From assembly GCF_009861525.1 (NCBI RefSeq), contig NZ_WVHL01000005.1, positions 2,480,001 to 2,544,000 on the forward strand: 64,000 nt of DNA, read 5' to 3'. Positions 9,390 to 18,472 of this stretch are shown piece by piece. The notes beneath the pieces were generated by a model. It saw only the letters and a program-made list of their open reading frames with translations. It ran no database searches and had not been told where the DNA came from. Both the position numbers and the translations under genes were made by a program. Every line of letters begins with the position of its first letter. Position 1 is the first letter of the stretch. The DNA is from Pseudomonas sp. LD120. Its GTDB lineage: Bacteria > Pseudomonadota > Gammaproteobacteria > Pseudomonadales > Pseudomonadaceae.

Positions 9390-9442
9390 CGCGATGCCGA
9401 ATTCGGGTCGCGCAGATAACTACCTCGCTGAAATATCAGGAG
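9390..9442 (+). promoter_or_regulatory. ROSE-like RNA thermometer in the ibpA 5' leader
   Basis: There are two hairpins. The first is GCGA..CCGA-ATTCGG..TCGC (9391-9411). The second pairs CTC-(G)-CTGA (9424-9431) with TCAGGAG (9436-9442), leaving a bulged G and a tetraloop AATA, and so hides the Shine-Dalgarno AGGAG. A bulged G opposite the SD is the hallmark of ROSE elements, and short two-hairpin ROSE thermometers are known upstream of Pseudomonas ibpA. Confidence 0.82.
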
Positions 9443-9450
9443 ATTGACCC

Positions 9451-9897
9451 ATGAGTACTGCATTTTCCCTGGCCCCACTGTTCCGTTCCTCTGTTGGCTT
9501 TGACCGTTTCAACGATCTGTTCGAATCGGCGCTGCGTAACGAGCCGGGCAGCAGCTACCCGCCCTACAACGTTGAAAAACACGCCGACGACCAATACCGC
9601 ATCGTCATCGCGGCTGCCGGTTTCCAGGAAGAAGACCTGGAGCTGCAAGTGGAAAAAGGCGTGTTGACCGTGAGTGGTGGCAAGCGCGACAGCAATGAAG
9701 GCGTCACTTACCTGCACCAGGGCATTGCTCAGCGTGCATTCAAGTTGTCCTTCCGCCTGGCCGACCACATTGAGGTCAAGGCCGCGGGCCTGAGTAACGG
9801 TCTGTTGAACATCGACCTGTTGCGGATCGTGCCGGAAGAGGCCAAGCCTAAGCGTATCCCGATCAACGGTGCGCAGCAGCCGGCTCTGCAACACTAA
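9451..9897 (+). CDS. ibpA: small heat-shock protein, Hsp20/IbpA family
   Basis: A 148-residue ATP-independent chaperone that binds unfolding proteins and hands them to DnaK/ClpB. The alpha-crystallin domain covers about residues 35-125, with the strands YRIVIAAAGFQEEDLELQVE and GVLTVSGGK visible. The C-terminal tail carries the I-x-I-type anchor (RIPI). Expression should be dually heat-controlled, by the sigma-32 promoter and by the leader thermometer. The gene is monocistronic, ended by a strong terminator. Confidence 0.96.
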   Translation: MSTAFSLAPLFRSSVGFDRFNDLFESALRNEPGSSYPPYNVEKHADDQYRIVIAAAGFQEEDLELQVEKGVLTVSGGKRDSNEGVTYLHQGIAQRAFKLSFRLADHIEVKAAGLSNGLLNIDLLRIVPEEAKPKRIPINGAQQPALQH

Positions 9898-9910
9898 GGC
9901 CGCTGCAACA

Positions 9911-9937
9911 AAAGGGCGCCCGGGTGGCGCCCTTTTT
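9911..9937. terminator. bidirectional terminator between ibpA and the GGDEF/EAL gene
   Basis: GGGCGCC-CGGGT-GGCGCCC with an A run before it and TTTTT after it, between convergent genes. Confidence 0.9.
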
Positions 9938-9945
9938 CGTGCCTG

Positions 9946-12900
9946 TCATTGCAGCAGTTTCTTGAACTCGTTCAGCGGCAAGGGTTGGCTGTGCAGGTAG
10001 CCCTGGTATAAGTGGCAGTCCAGTCCTTGCAGAAACTCCAGTTGTTGCGGAGTTTCCACACCTTCGGCAATCACCTTCAAATTCAGGCTGCGGGCCATGG
10101 CGACGATGGCGCGAATGATTTCCGCGTCGTTGGGGTCGTGGGTCGCGTCGCGCACGAAGGACTGGTCGATCTTCAAGGTGTCCACCGGCAGACGCTTGAG
10201 GTAGGTCAGGGAGGAATAGCCGGTGCCGAAGTCATCCATGGCGAAACTGACGCCGATCTTTTTCAGGCGGCGCATCTTGCTGATGGTGTCCTCCAGGTTC
10301 TGGATGACGATGCCTTCGGTAATCTCCAGCTTCAGTAACGACGAGGGCAGGGCGTAGGTGCTCAGGCTGTGTTCGATTTTTTCGACAAAGTCGTTCTGGC
10401 GAAACTGCCGTGGGCTGATGTTGACGCACAGGCTGAAGTGATGCGGATCGATCAGGCGCAATTCGATCAGTTGACTGAAAGCCTGGCAGGCTTCGTCGAG
10501 AATCCAGGTGCCAACTTCAAGGATCAGCCCGCTGTCTTCCAGCACCTTGATGAATTCTGTCGGTGATTGTGCGCCCAGCTCCGGGTGTTGCCAGCGGACC
10601 AGGGCCTCGGCACCGACAATCCGGTTGTCGCGAGCGTCCACCTGAGGCTGGAAGTGCACGCTGAACTCGCCGCGTGACAGTGCCAGGCGCAGGTCGGTTT
10701 CCATGCGCAATCGCTCGCTGGCGGCCTTCTGCATGGTGTTGTGGTACATCTGCGTGGTGTTGCGCCCGGAGTCCTTGGCGCGATACAGGGCGATGTCGGC
10801 GCGCTTGAGCAGGTCGGTGGGGGTGGAACCGTGGTCGGGAATCAGCGCCACGCCGATGCTTGGGGTGACTTGCAGGCGCTGGCCGTCAAGGAACATCGGT
10901 TCCGAGAGCAGCTCGCGCAATGTGTCGGCCAGATGCCGGACCTGCTCGCTGACCTCGTTGCGGGAGCCTTCCAGGCCGCTGAGCAGCACCACGAATTCAT
11001 CTCCGCCCAGGCGTGCCACGGTGTCTTCCATGCGTACGCTGGCTTCCAGTCTGGCGGTGATGATCTTCAATACGGTATCGCCCACGGGATGGCCCAGGGA
11101 ATCGTTGATGTGCTTGAAGTGATCCAGATCGAGGAACAATAGCGCGCCGCGCAGGTTGTGGCGCTTGAGCAGGGCGATCTGCTGGCTCAGGCGATCCATC
11201 AGCAGGGCGCGATTGGGCAGGTTGGTCAAAGGGTCGTGGTAGGCCAGGTGGCGGATCTGTGCCTGGGCATTCTTCAGTAAGCTGACGTCCCGGGCGGTCA
11301 GCAGCAGGCATGGCGTTTCATTGAGGATGATCGGTTCGACCGAGACCTCCAGGGTGAGGATTTCCCGGCGTTTGTTGCGTCCGAGTATTTCCAGGTGGTG
11401 CACCCGGCCCTTGAGCTTGAGTTCGGTCAGGAGCGTCGCCAGTTGGGCTTCTTCGGCCCAGATGCCGATCTGATACATGGTGCTGCCGATCACCTCGTCG
11501 GTGCGGTAGCCGGTCAGGCGGCAAAAGCCGTCGTTGACCTCCAGGTAGCGCCCGGTGTCGCGTTCGGTGATGGTGATGGCGTCGGGGCTGGAGTGGAAGG
11601 CCTTGGCAAATTTTTCTTCGCTGGCCTTGAGCGCGGCCTCCGAACGTTGTTGCTGGGTGATGTCACGCAGGGTGGTGACGATGCACGGCTGCTTGTCCAC
11701 GGTGATCAGGCGGCTGGAAATGATGCAAGTCAGCGCCTGGCCATTCTTGTGATTGACCACCACCGCCACATTGTTCAGTGCCTGTTCACGAATCACCTGT
11801 TCGATCCGCCGCAGACGGGGTGCGGGGTCTTCCCACAAGCCGATCTGTTCGGCGCTGCGATTGATCACATCTTCCGGGGGCCAGCCAAAGGTTTGGGTGA
11901 AGCTGGAGTTGATCTCGATGAACTGACCGGTTTCCAGCAGGGTCAGGCAGATGGGATCCGGGCTGACCTGGAACAGGCTGGCGAACTTCTCTTCGGAGGT
12001 GATCAGGCGCTGTTCGCGTTCCACTTGTTCAGTGATGTCCAGCAGGGTCCCTGCCATGCGCAACGGATTACCCTGTTCGTCGCGATAAAGACGGGCGCGG
12101 CTTTCCAGATAGCGTGAGCTGCCGTCCGCCAGTTGCACGCGGTAGGTCAGTTGATAATTGCCTTCCGGGCCTTCTCGCAGGCTGCGATAGGCATCGCGCA
12201 TGGAGTCGCGCTCTTCCATGGGCACGCCCTCGAAGAAGGCTTCGAAGGATTCATGGAAGGGCTTGGGCGCCAGGCCGTGCAGTTGTGCGGCGCGGGCGGA
12301 GCCATAGAGCATGCCGCTGGGAATGTGCCAGTCCCAGGTGCCCAGTTGTGCTGAATCCAGGGCTAGATCGAGGCGTTCCTGGCTGTCCTTGAGGGCCTGC
12401 TCGGCTTTTTTGCGCTCGCTGGTGTCGAGAAACGTGCTCAGTAAGTAAGCCTTGCCTTCCAGTTCGACCTTTTGCGCGCTGAGGATGCCGTCGTGGATCT
12501 GCCCGTTGCTGGCGCGGAATTGCACCTCAAGGCTGATGGCCTGGCTGGTCTTCTGGATCGCCGTGATCAGTTGGGCGCGCTGCTCTGGATTGACCCATAG
12601 ACCGATTTCCAGGGTGGTACGCCCGATCACATGCTCGGCGGGCCAGCCGAACTGGCTTTCGAAATATTGATTGGCCTCGCTGATCAGGCCGTCTTCCAGG
12701 CGGGTCAGGAGCACCATGTTGGGGCACAGGTGGATCAGGGTGGCAAAGCGTTTTTCTGAATTGCTGAGGGCTTCTTCGCGTTGACGCTGGTGGGTGATCT
12801 CGCGGATCACCCCGATCATTCGGGGCTTGCCCTGTTTGTCCGGCAGTACGCTGCCGTTGATCTCCAGCCAGTGCAGGCTGCCATCGGGCCAGCGAATGCG

Positions 12901-13224
12901 GTGGTGCATGGCCTGTTCCAGGGGCGCGCCAGCCAGCACCGAATGAAAGGCGCGTATGGTTCGGGCTCGGTCCTCCGGGGGCAGCAGGTCCAGGTATTCG
13001 AGGTTTTCCGGCAGGGGTTGGTGCGGATCGAAGCCGAACAGCGCCTGAGTCCCTCGGGACCAACTGATCTGCCCGCTTTCAATATCCCAATACCACGCCC
13101 CCAGTCGTGCACCGTTGAGTGCAGCGAGCAGTTGTGGCGCGCTTTCCCAGCTTTGTTCCGAATCTCTGGGATTAATAGCCTGAATACGCGGCATGGGTGG
13201 AATACGGTCAGCGGGTTTTGGCAT
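9946..13224 (-). CDS. multi-PAS diguanylate cyclase/phosphodiesterase (GGDEF-EAL)
   Basis: A 1092-residue cytoplasmic c-di-GMP enzyme with no predicted membrane segments. Five successive PAS repeats occupy about residues 28-655, each opening with a motif such as RLDLALDSAQLGTWDW or KFASLFQVSPDPICL. A GGDEF domain follows (about 665-825), with an intact RLGGDEF motif near 738 and an RMED inhibitory I-site just before it. An EAL domain ends the protein (about 840-1085), with GAEALVRW near 870 and DDFGTGYSS. Both catalytic cores look intact, although LEITEG replaces the usual ETE-S/T. Its sensory inputs are unknown. It is convergent with ibpA. Confidence 0.93.
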   Translation of the reverse strand: MPKPADRIPPMPRIQAINPRDSEQSWESAPQLLAALNGARLGAWYWDIESGQISWSRGTQALFGFDPHQPLPENLEYLDLLPPEDRARTIRAFHSVLAGAPLEQAMHHRIRWPDGSLHWLEINGSVLPDKQGKPRMIGVIREITHQRQREEALSNSEKRFATLIHLCPNMVLLTRLEDGLISEANQYFESQFGWPAEHVIGRTTLEIGLWVNPEQRAQLITAIQKTSQAISLEVQFRASNGQIHDGILSAQKVELEGKAYLLSTFLDTSERKKAEQALKDSQERLDLALDSAQLGTWDWHIPSGMLYGSARAAQLHGLAPKPFHESFEAFFEGVPMEERDSMRDAYRSLREGPEGNYQLTYRVQLADGSSRYLESRARLYRDEQGNPLRMAGTLLDITEQVEREQRLITSEEKFASLFQVSPDPICLTLLETGQFIEINSSFTQTFGWPPEDVINRSAEQIGLWEDPAPRLRRIEQVIREQALNNVAVVVNHKNGQALTCIISSRLITVDKQPCIVTTLRDITQQQRSEAALKASEEKFAKAFHSSPDAITITERDTGRYLEVNDGFCRLTGYRTDEVIGSTMYQIGIWAEEAQLATLLTELKLKGRVHHLEILGRNKRREILTLEVSVEPIILNETPCLLLTARDVSLLKNAQAQIRHLAYHDPLTNLPNRALLMDRLSQQIALLKRHNLRGALLFLDLDHFKHINDSLGHPVGDTVLKIITARLEASVRMEDTVARLGGDEFVVLLSGLEGSRNEVSEQVRHLADTLRELLSEPMFLDGQRLQVTPSIGVALIPDHGSTPTDLLKRADIALYRAKDSGRNTTQMYHNTMQKAASERLRMETDLRLALSRGEFSVHFQPQVDARDNRIVGAEALVRWQHPELGAQSPTEFIKVLEDSGLILEVGTWILDEACQAFSQLIELRLIDPHHFSLCVNISPRQFRQNDFVEKIEHSLSTYALPSSLLKLEITEGIVIQNLEDTISKMRRLKKIGVSFAMDDFGTGYSSLTYLKRLPVDTLKIDQSFVRDATHDPNDAEIIRAIVAMARSLNLKVIAEGVETPQQLEFLQGLDCHLYQGYLHSQPLPLNEFKKLLQ

Positions 13225-13303
13225 GGGGGGCAGGCCTTGAGCTGAGTAGGTCGTTTAGCGCAGGGGGGCATGGGGGGATGTGGTGCGGGCAATACCCGGA
13301 TTA

Positions 13304-14194
13304 CTAAGCCGGGTTCCCTGGCCAATCGACCTGTGCATCCAGTAAGGCCATGAAAGCCCGCGCAGCATTCGATAGCGTCCGTTCGGTGTGCAGGATATAG
13401 CCTAGCTGGCGTCTCAGTTGTATGCCCGGTAAAGGAATGCGAGCCACTTGATCGTCAAGCATGGTGCGTGGCAGTACGCTCCAGGCCAGGCCGATGGAAA
13501 CCATCATCTTTATAGTTTCCAGGTAGTTAGTGCTCATGGCGATGTTCGGCGCCAGGCCTTGGGCTTCAAACAAGCGTTGGACAATATGGTGGGTAAAGGT
13601 ATTGCCGCCAGGAAAAACCGCCGGGTGCAGGGCAATGTCCGCCAGGCTGACCTGGCCATTGCTGACCAACGGGTGTTCTGGCGCGGCGACGAAGTCCAGT
13701 GGGTCGTCCCAGACGACTGCGGCCTGGATCAGGCTATGGGGCTCCGGGGCAAGGGTGATGACCGCCAGTTCGGCCCGGCCATGGAGGATTTCTTCGTAGG
13801 CCACCTCGGAATCGAGAAATTGAATGTCCAGGGCAACCTCGGGGTAGCGCCGGGTAAAGGCTCGCAGCAGCGGTGGCAGGCGATGCAGGCCAATGTGATG
13901 GCTGGTGGCCAGGGTCAGGCGACCGCTGACTTCGCCGGTGAGGTTGGTCAGGGCGCGGCGGGTATCGTCCAGCACGTTGATGATCTGATAGGCCCGGGGC
14001 AGCAGGGCGCGTCCAGCCTCGGTGAGTCCTATCTCACGTCCTAGGCGATCAAATAGGCGGACATTGAGCTGTTGTTCCAGTCCGGCAATACGTTTGCTGA
14101 TGGCCGGTTGGGTCAGGTGCAGCCGTTCACCGGCGCCGGAAAAGCTGCCGGTCTCGGCGATGGCGATAAAGGCGTTGAGGTTGGCCAGGTCCAT
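13304..14194 (-). CDS. LysR family transcriptional regulator divergent from leuC
   Basis: A 296-residue LysR protein. The N-terminal winged helix (LNAFIAIAETGSFSGAGERL then LTQPAISKRIAGLE) is followed by the two-lobed effector-binding domain. It is transcribed away from leuCD with a 153-bp shared intergenic region, the usual arrangement for a LysR protein regulating its neighbour. That region is AT-rich and contains several T-N11-A candidates, but none stands out. Control of leuCD is an inference from position. Confidence 0.9.
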   Translation of the reverse strand: MDLANLNAFIAIAETGSFSGAGERLHLTQPAISKRIAGLEQQLNVRLFDRLGREIGLTEAGRALLPRAYQIINVLDDTRRALTNLTGEVSGRLTLATSHHIGLHRLPPLLRAFTRRYPEVALDIQFLDSEVAYEEILHGRAELAVITLAPEPHSLIQAAVVWDDPLDFVAAPEHPLVSNGQVSLADIALHPAVFPGGNTFTHHIVQRLFEAQGLAPNIAMSTNYLETIKMMVSIGLAWSVLPRTMLDDQVARIPLPGIQLRRQLGYILHTERTLSNAARAFMALLDAQVDWPGNPA

Positions 14195-14347
14195 GCTTGC
14201 ATTCCAGTTGGTTATCCAAAGTATGAAAAATATGAATTTGAGTTATTTAATCTAACGCCATAGCATCAGCCTCACAAGCCAAGGGGTTATTGATCGGCCG
14301 ACGATCAGGGCCCGGGGCATAGAAACAAGCTGATGAGGAATGGTCCG

Positions 14348-15766
14348 ATGGCCGGTAAGACGCTCTACGACAAGCTCTGGGATTCGCATTTGGTCAAACA
14401 GCGCGACGATGGTTCGGCGCTGATCTATATCGATCGTCACATCATCCATGAAGTGACCTCGCCGCAAGCCTTCGAAGGCCTGCGCCTGGCCGGGCGCAAG
14501 CCATGGCGCATCGATGCCAACATCGCCACCCCGGACCACAACGTACCCACCACGCCAGAGCGCAAGGGCGGGATCGAAGCGATTGCCGACCAGGTTTCCC
14601 GTCTGCAAGTGCAGACTCTTGATGACAACTGTGACGAATACGGCATCGTCGAGTTCAAGATGAACGACGTGCGCCAGGGCATCGTCCACGTGATCGGCCC
14701 GGAGCAGGGGGCGACCTTGCCGGGGATGACCGTGGTCTGTGGCGACTCCCACACCTCCACCCATGGCGCCTTTGGTGCCCTGGCCCATGGCATTGGCACC
14801 TCCGAGGTGGAGCATGTGCTCGCCACCCAGTGCCTGGTGGCCAAGAAAATGAAGAACATGCTGGTGCGCGTGGAAGGCACCTTGCCCTTCGGCGTGACTG
14901 CCAAGGACATCGTCCTTGCTGTGATCGGCAAGATCGGCACCGCCGGCGGCAACGGCCACGCCATCGAATTCGCCGGTAGCGCCATCCGCGACCTGTCCAT
15001 CGAAGGCCGCATGACCATCTGCAACATGTCCATCGAAGCTGGCGCGCGTGTTGGTTTGGTGGCGGCGGATGAAAAAACCGTGGAATACGTCAAGGGTCGT
15101 CCATTCGCTCCCAAGGGGGGCGAGTGGGATTTGGCGGTGGCGGCCTGGAAGGACCTGGTGTCCGATGCCGATGCCAGGTTCGACACCGTGGTCGAGCTCG
15201 ATGCCGCGCAGATCAAGCCGCAGGTCAGTTGGGGCACGTCGCCGGAAATGGTCCTGGCGGTGGATCAGAACGTACCGGACCCAGCCAAGGAAATGGACCT
15301 GGTCAAGCGCGATTCCATTGTCCGCGCCTTGAAGTACATGGGCTTGAGTGCCAATCAGGCGATCACCGACATTCAATTGGATCGCGTGTTCATCGGTTCC
15401 TGCACCAACTCGCGGATCGAAGACTTGCGCGCCGCGGCGGTGATCGCCAAGGGCCGTAAGGTCGCGTCCACCATCAAGCAGGCGATTGTGGTCCCGGGTT
15501 CGGGCTTGGTGAAGGCCCAGGCCGAGTTGGAAGGCCTGGACAAGATTTTCCTCGAAGCCGGTTTTGAATGGCGTGAACCGGGTTGCTCGATGTGCCTGGC
15601 GATGAACCCGGACCGTTTGGAGTCTGGCGAGCATTGCGCCTCCACCTCGAATCGCAACTTCGAAGGGCGCCAGGGCGCAGGCGGTCGTACCCACTTGGTC
15701 AGTCCGGCCATGGCCGCGGCCGCCGCCGTCAGCGGTCGTTTCGTCGACGTCCGTGAATTGATCTAA
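14348..15766 (+). CDS. leuC: 3-isopropylmalate dehydratase large subunit
   Basis: A 472-residue aconitase-family [4Fe-4S] enzyme that, with LeuD, isomerises 2- to 3-isopropylmalate in leucine synthesis. Motifs seen are VVCGDSHTSTHGAFG and the cluster cysteines in FIGSCTNSRIEDLR and GCSMCLAMNPD. The start ATG at 14348 gives MAGKTLYDKLWD, the family N-terminus; an earlier in-frame codon adds five residues. leuD follows 10 bp after the stop. Confidence 0.98.
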   Translation: MAGKTLYDKLWDSHLVKQRDDGSALIYIDRHIIHEVTSPQAFEGLRLAGRKPWRIDANIATPDHNVPTTPERKGGIEAIADQVSRLQVQTLDDNCDEYGIVEFKMNDVRQGIVHVIGPEQGATLPGMTVVCGDSHTSTHGAFGALAHGIGTSEVEHVLATQCLVAKKMKNMLVRVEGTLPFGVTAKDIVLAVIGKIGTAGGNGHAIEFAGSAIRDLSIEGRMTICNMSIEAGARVGLVAADEKTVEYVKGRPFAPKGGEWDLAVAAWKDLVSDADARFDTVVELDAAQIKPQVSWGTSPEMVLAVDQNVPDPAKEMDLVKRDSIVRALKYMGLSANQAITDIQLDRVFIGSCTNSRIEDLRAAAVIAKGRKVASTIKQAIVVPGSGLVKAQAELEGLDKIFLEAGFEWREPGCSMCLAMNPDRLESGEHCASTSNRNFEGRQGAGGRTHLVSPAMAAAAAVSGRFVDVRELI

Positions 15767-15776
15767 GGAGCGCAGC

Positions 15777-16421
15777 ATGAAAGCTTTCACCCAGCACAAT
15801 GGTTTGGTCGCGCCTTTGGATCGTGCCAACGTTGACACCGATCAGATCATCCCCAAGCAGTTCCTCAAGTCGATCAAGCGCACCGGTTTCGGTCCCAATT
15901 TGTTCGATGAGTGGCGCTACCTGGACGTGGGCCAGCCTTACCAGGACAACTCCAAGCGCCCGTTGAACCAGGATTTTGTCCTCAACGCCGAGCGTTACCA
16001 AGGTGCCAGCGTGTTGCTGGCGCGGGAGAACTTCGGTTGCGGCTCCAGCCGTGAGCACGCGCCGTGGGCCCTGGAGGAATACGGTTTCCGCAGCATCATC
16101 GCGCCGAGCTATGCCGACATCTTCTTCAACAACAGTTTCAAGAACGGCTTGCTGCCGATCATCTTGAGCGATGCTGAAGTGGACGAGTTGTTCCAGCAGG
16201 TCGAAGCCACCCCGGGTTATCAGTTGCATATCGACCTTGAGGCGCAAACCGTGACCCGTCCTGACGGCAAGGTGCTGAGCTTCGAGATCGACGCGTTCCG
16301 CAAGCACTGCCTGCTCAACGGTCTTGACGATATCGGCCTGACCTTGCAGGACGGCGACGCCATCGCCGCCTTTGAAGCCAAGCACCGGGCCAGCCAGCCC
16401 TGGTTGTTTCGCGACGCCTGA
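15777..16421 (+). CDS. leuD: 3-isopropylmalate dehydratase small subunit
   Basis: A 214-residue swivelling-domain partner of LeuC. It contains DQIIPKQFLK and the signature NFGCGSSREHAPWAL, which close over the active site. It starts 10 bp after leuC with AAGGAG as its ribosome-binding site. An inverted pair of REP-like elements follows it. Confidence 0.98.
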   Translation: MKAFTQHNGLVAPLDRANVDTDQIIPKQFLKSIKRTGFGPNLFDEWRYLDVGQPYQDNSKRPLNQDFVLNAERYQGASVLLARENFGCGSSREHAPWALEEYGFRSIIAPSYADIFFNNSFKNGLLPIILSDAEVDELFQQVEATPGYQLHIDLEAQTVTRPDGKVLSFEIDAFRKHCLLNGLDDIGLTLQDGDAIAAFEAKHRASQPWLFRDA

Positions 16422-16492
16422 TCGTCGGCAAGCCGGTGCCGGCGGAATCTCGCAGGTGCCGGCCTTGCAGGAGCTGGCTTGCCGGCGAACGC
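16422..16492. repeat. inverted pair of REP-like elements
   Basis: The left half TCGTCGGCAAGCCGG and the right half GGCTTGCCGGCGA are opposed copies of the Pseudomonas REP core, so the region can fold into a large hairpin just after the leuD stop. It may separate leuCD from the downstream genes at the transcript level. Confidence 0.75.
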
Positions 16493-16520
16493 TGTTTCCC
16501 TTGTCCAGAAGGATCGTGCC

Positions 16521-17285
16521 ATGACCAGTAACACCCACAGTCAGGTCGTACAGCAGCAATTTGGTGAACAGGCTTCGGCTTACCTGAACAGTGCCGTACA
16601 CGCTCAAGGCGCCGAGTTCGCGCTGCTACAGGCCGAGGTGGCGGGCAAGAGCGGTGCGCGAGTGCTGGATCTGGGGTGCGGTGCAGGGCATGTCAGTTTT
16701 CATGTTGCGCCGCAGGTCAGGGAAGTGGTGGCCTACGACCTCTCCCAGCAGATGCTGGATGTCGTGTCGGGAGCAGCGCAGGAGCGTAGTCTGCACAACA
16801 TCCACACCGTGAAAGGTGCCGCTGAACGCTTGCCGTTCGCCGATGATGAGTTCGATTTCGTCTTCAGCCGTTACTCGGCGCATCACTGGAGCGATCTGGG
16901 CCTGGCCTTGCGGGAGGTGCGCCGTGTACTGAAGCCCGGCGGCGTGGCGGCGTTCATTGATATCTTGTCGCCGGGCAGTCCGCTGCTGGACACTTACCTG
17001 CAGAGCGTCGAAGTGCTGCGTGACACCAGCCATGTACGTGACTATTCGGCGGGGGAGTGGCTGCGTCAGGTCAGCGAGGCTGGCCTGCATACCCGCAGTA
17101 CCTCCCGTCAGCGCTTGCGTTTGGAGTACCACTCCTGGGTTGAACGCATGCGTACACCTGAGCCGCTGCGGGTGGCGATCCGCGAGCTGCAGCAGGCGAT
17201 GGGCAATGAAGTGCGCGAATATTTCGAGATTGAGGCCGATGGATCGTTCAGTACGGATGTGCTGGTGCTGTGGGCCGAGCGATAG
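16521..17285 (+). CDS. class I SAM-dependent methyltransferase (UbiE-like)
   Basis: A 254-residue cytoplasmic methyltransferase. Motif I (VLDLGCGAGHVSFHV) binds S-adenosylmethionine, and it is followed by AYDLSQQMLDVV, FDFVFSRYSAHHW and VLKPGGVAAFID, the standard Rossmann-fold series. The ATG at 16521, preceded by AAGGAT, is chosen because the frame upstream lies in the REP repeat. It sits between leuD and leuB, a position conserved in Pseudomonas as far as I recall, but it has no obvious role in leucine synthesis. The substrate is unknown. Confidence 0.88.
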   Translation: MTSNTHSQVVQQQFGEQASAYLNSAVHAQGAEFALLQAEVAGKSGARVLDLGCGAGHVSFHVAPQVREVVAYDLSQQMLDVVSGAAQERSLHNIHTVKGAAERLPFADDEFDFVFSRYSAHHWSDLGLALREVRRVLKPGGVAAFIDILSPGSPLLDTYLQSVEVLRDTSHVRDYSAGEWLRQVSEAGLHTRSTSRQRLRLEYHSWVERMRTPEPLRVAIRELQQAMGNEVREYFEIEADGSFSTDVLVLWAER

Positions 17286-17335
17286 ATTTTTTCCGGACGC
17301 GCCTTTGGTGCGCCGACAGAACAAATGAGGAAAGC

Positions 17336-18418
17336 ATGAGCAAGCAGATTCTAATTCTCCCTGGTGACGGTATTGGTCCAGAAATCATGGCCGAGGCGGT
17401 CAAGGTGCTGAAGTTGGCCAATGACAAGTACAGCCTGGGTTTCGAATTGAGCCATGACGTGATCGGTGGTGCAGCCATTGACAAGCACGGCGTACCTTTG
17501 GCCGACGAAACCCTGGAGCGTGCCCGCGCGGCCGACGCTGTTTTGCTGGGCGCGGTGGGTGGGCCGAAGTGGGACAAGATCGAGCGTGACATTCGTCCTG
17601 AGCGCGGCTTGTTGAAGATTCGAGCGCAATTGGGCTTGTTCGGCAACTTGCGTCCGGCGATTCTCTACCCGCAACTGGCGGATGCCTCGAGCCTGAAACC
17701 GGAAATCGTCTCTGGCCTGGACATTCTCATCGTTCGCGAGCTGACGGGTGGTATCTATTTCGGTGCTCCGCGCGGCACTCGTGAGCTGGAAAATGGCGAG
17801 CGCCAGTCTTACGACACCCTGCCGTACAGCGAGAGCGAAATTCGCCGTATTGCTCGGGTCGGCTTCGACATGGCCCGGGTGCGTGGCAAGAAGCTGTGTT
17901 CGGTGGACAAGGCCAACGTTCTGGCCTCGAGCCAGCTGTGGCGTGAAGTGGTCGAGCAGGTGGCCCAGGATTACCCGGATGTCGAGCTGAGCCATATGTA
18001 TGTCGACAACGCCGCCATGCAACTGGTGCGCGCGCCGAAGCAGTTCGACGTGATGGTCACCGACAACATGTTCGGCGACATCCTTTCTGATGAGGCCTCG
18101 ATGCTCACCGGTTCCATCGGCATGCTGCCGTCGGCATCCCTGGATGCCAACAACAAGGGCATGTACGAGCCGTGCCACGGTTCTGCGCCGGACATTGCCG
18201 GCCAGGGCATTGCCAATCCGCTGGCAACGATCCTTTCGGTGTCGATGATGCTGCGTTACAGCTTCAACCTGACCGACGCGGCGGACGCCATCGAGCAGGC
18301 GGTGAGTCGGGTGTTGGATCAAGGTTTGCGCACTGGTGACATCTGGTCGGCCGGTTGCACCAAGGTCGGTACGCAGGAAATGGGCGATGCAGTAGTCGCC
18401 GCGCTGCGGAATCTGTAA
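17336..18418 (+). CDS. leuB: 3-isopropylmalate dehydrogenase
   Basis: A 360-residue NAD-dependent enzyme that oxidatively decarboxylates 3-isopropylmalate. The N-terminus MSKQILILPGDGIGPEIMAE is diagnostic. Also present are the substrate-site arginines (RPERGLLKIRAQ) and NMFGDILSDEAS plus EPCHGSAPDIAG near the C-terminus. The ATG at 17336, with GAGGAAAGC before it, is the start; the frame is open a further 66 bp upstream, overlapping the methyltransferase. asd follows after a small hairpin. Confidence 0.98.
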   Translation: MSKQILILPGDGIGPEIMAEAVKVLKLANDKYSLGFELSHDVIGGAAIDKHGVPLADETLERARAADAVLLGAVGGPKWDKIERDIRPERGLLKIRAQLGLFGNLRPAILYPQLADASSLKPEIVSGLDILIVRELTGGIYFGAPRGTRELENGERQSYDTLPYSESEIRRIARVGFDMARVRGKKLCSVDKANVLASSQLWREVVEQVAQDYPDVELSHMYVDNAAMQLVRAPKQFDVMVTDNMFGDILSDEASMLTGSIGMLPSASLDANNKGMYEPCHGSAPDIAGQGIANPLATILSVSMMLRYSFNLTDAADAIEQAVSRVLDQGLRTGDIWSAGCTKVGTQEMGDAVVAALRNL

Positions 18419-18424
18419 TCTTTC

Positions 18425-18450
18425 GGGCCCACTGCACAGACAGTGGCCCA
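18425..18450 (+). terminator. hairpin between leuB and asd
   Basis: GGGCCCACTG-CACAGA-CAGTGGCCC is a strong stem, followed by the weak tract ACTTTTG. It may be a partial terminator or processing site, since asd begins 23 bp further on. Confidence 0.5.
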
Positions 18451-18472
18451 CTTTTGTAAAGGTGTAGTTGCG

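Noticed and set aside
14252..15838. A 528-codon open frame antisense to leuC
   Set aside because: Same reason; its composition is rich in His, Gly and Asp as expected from the complement of leuC codons.
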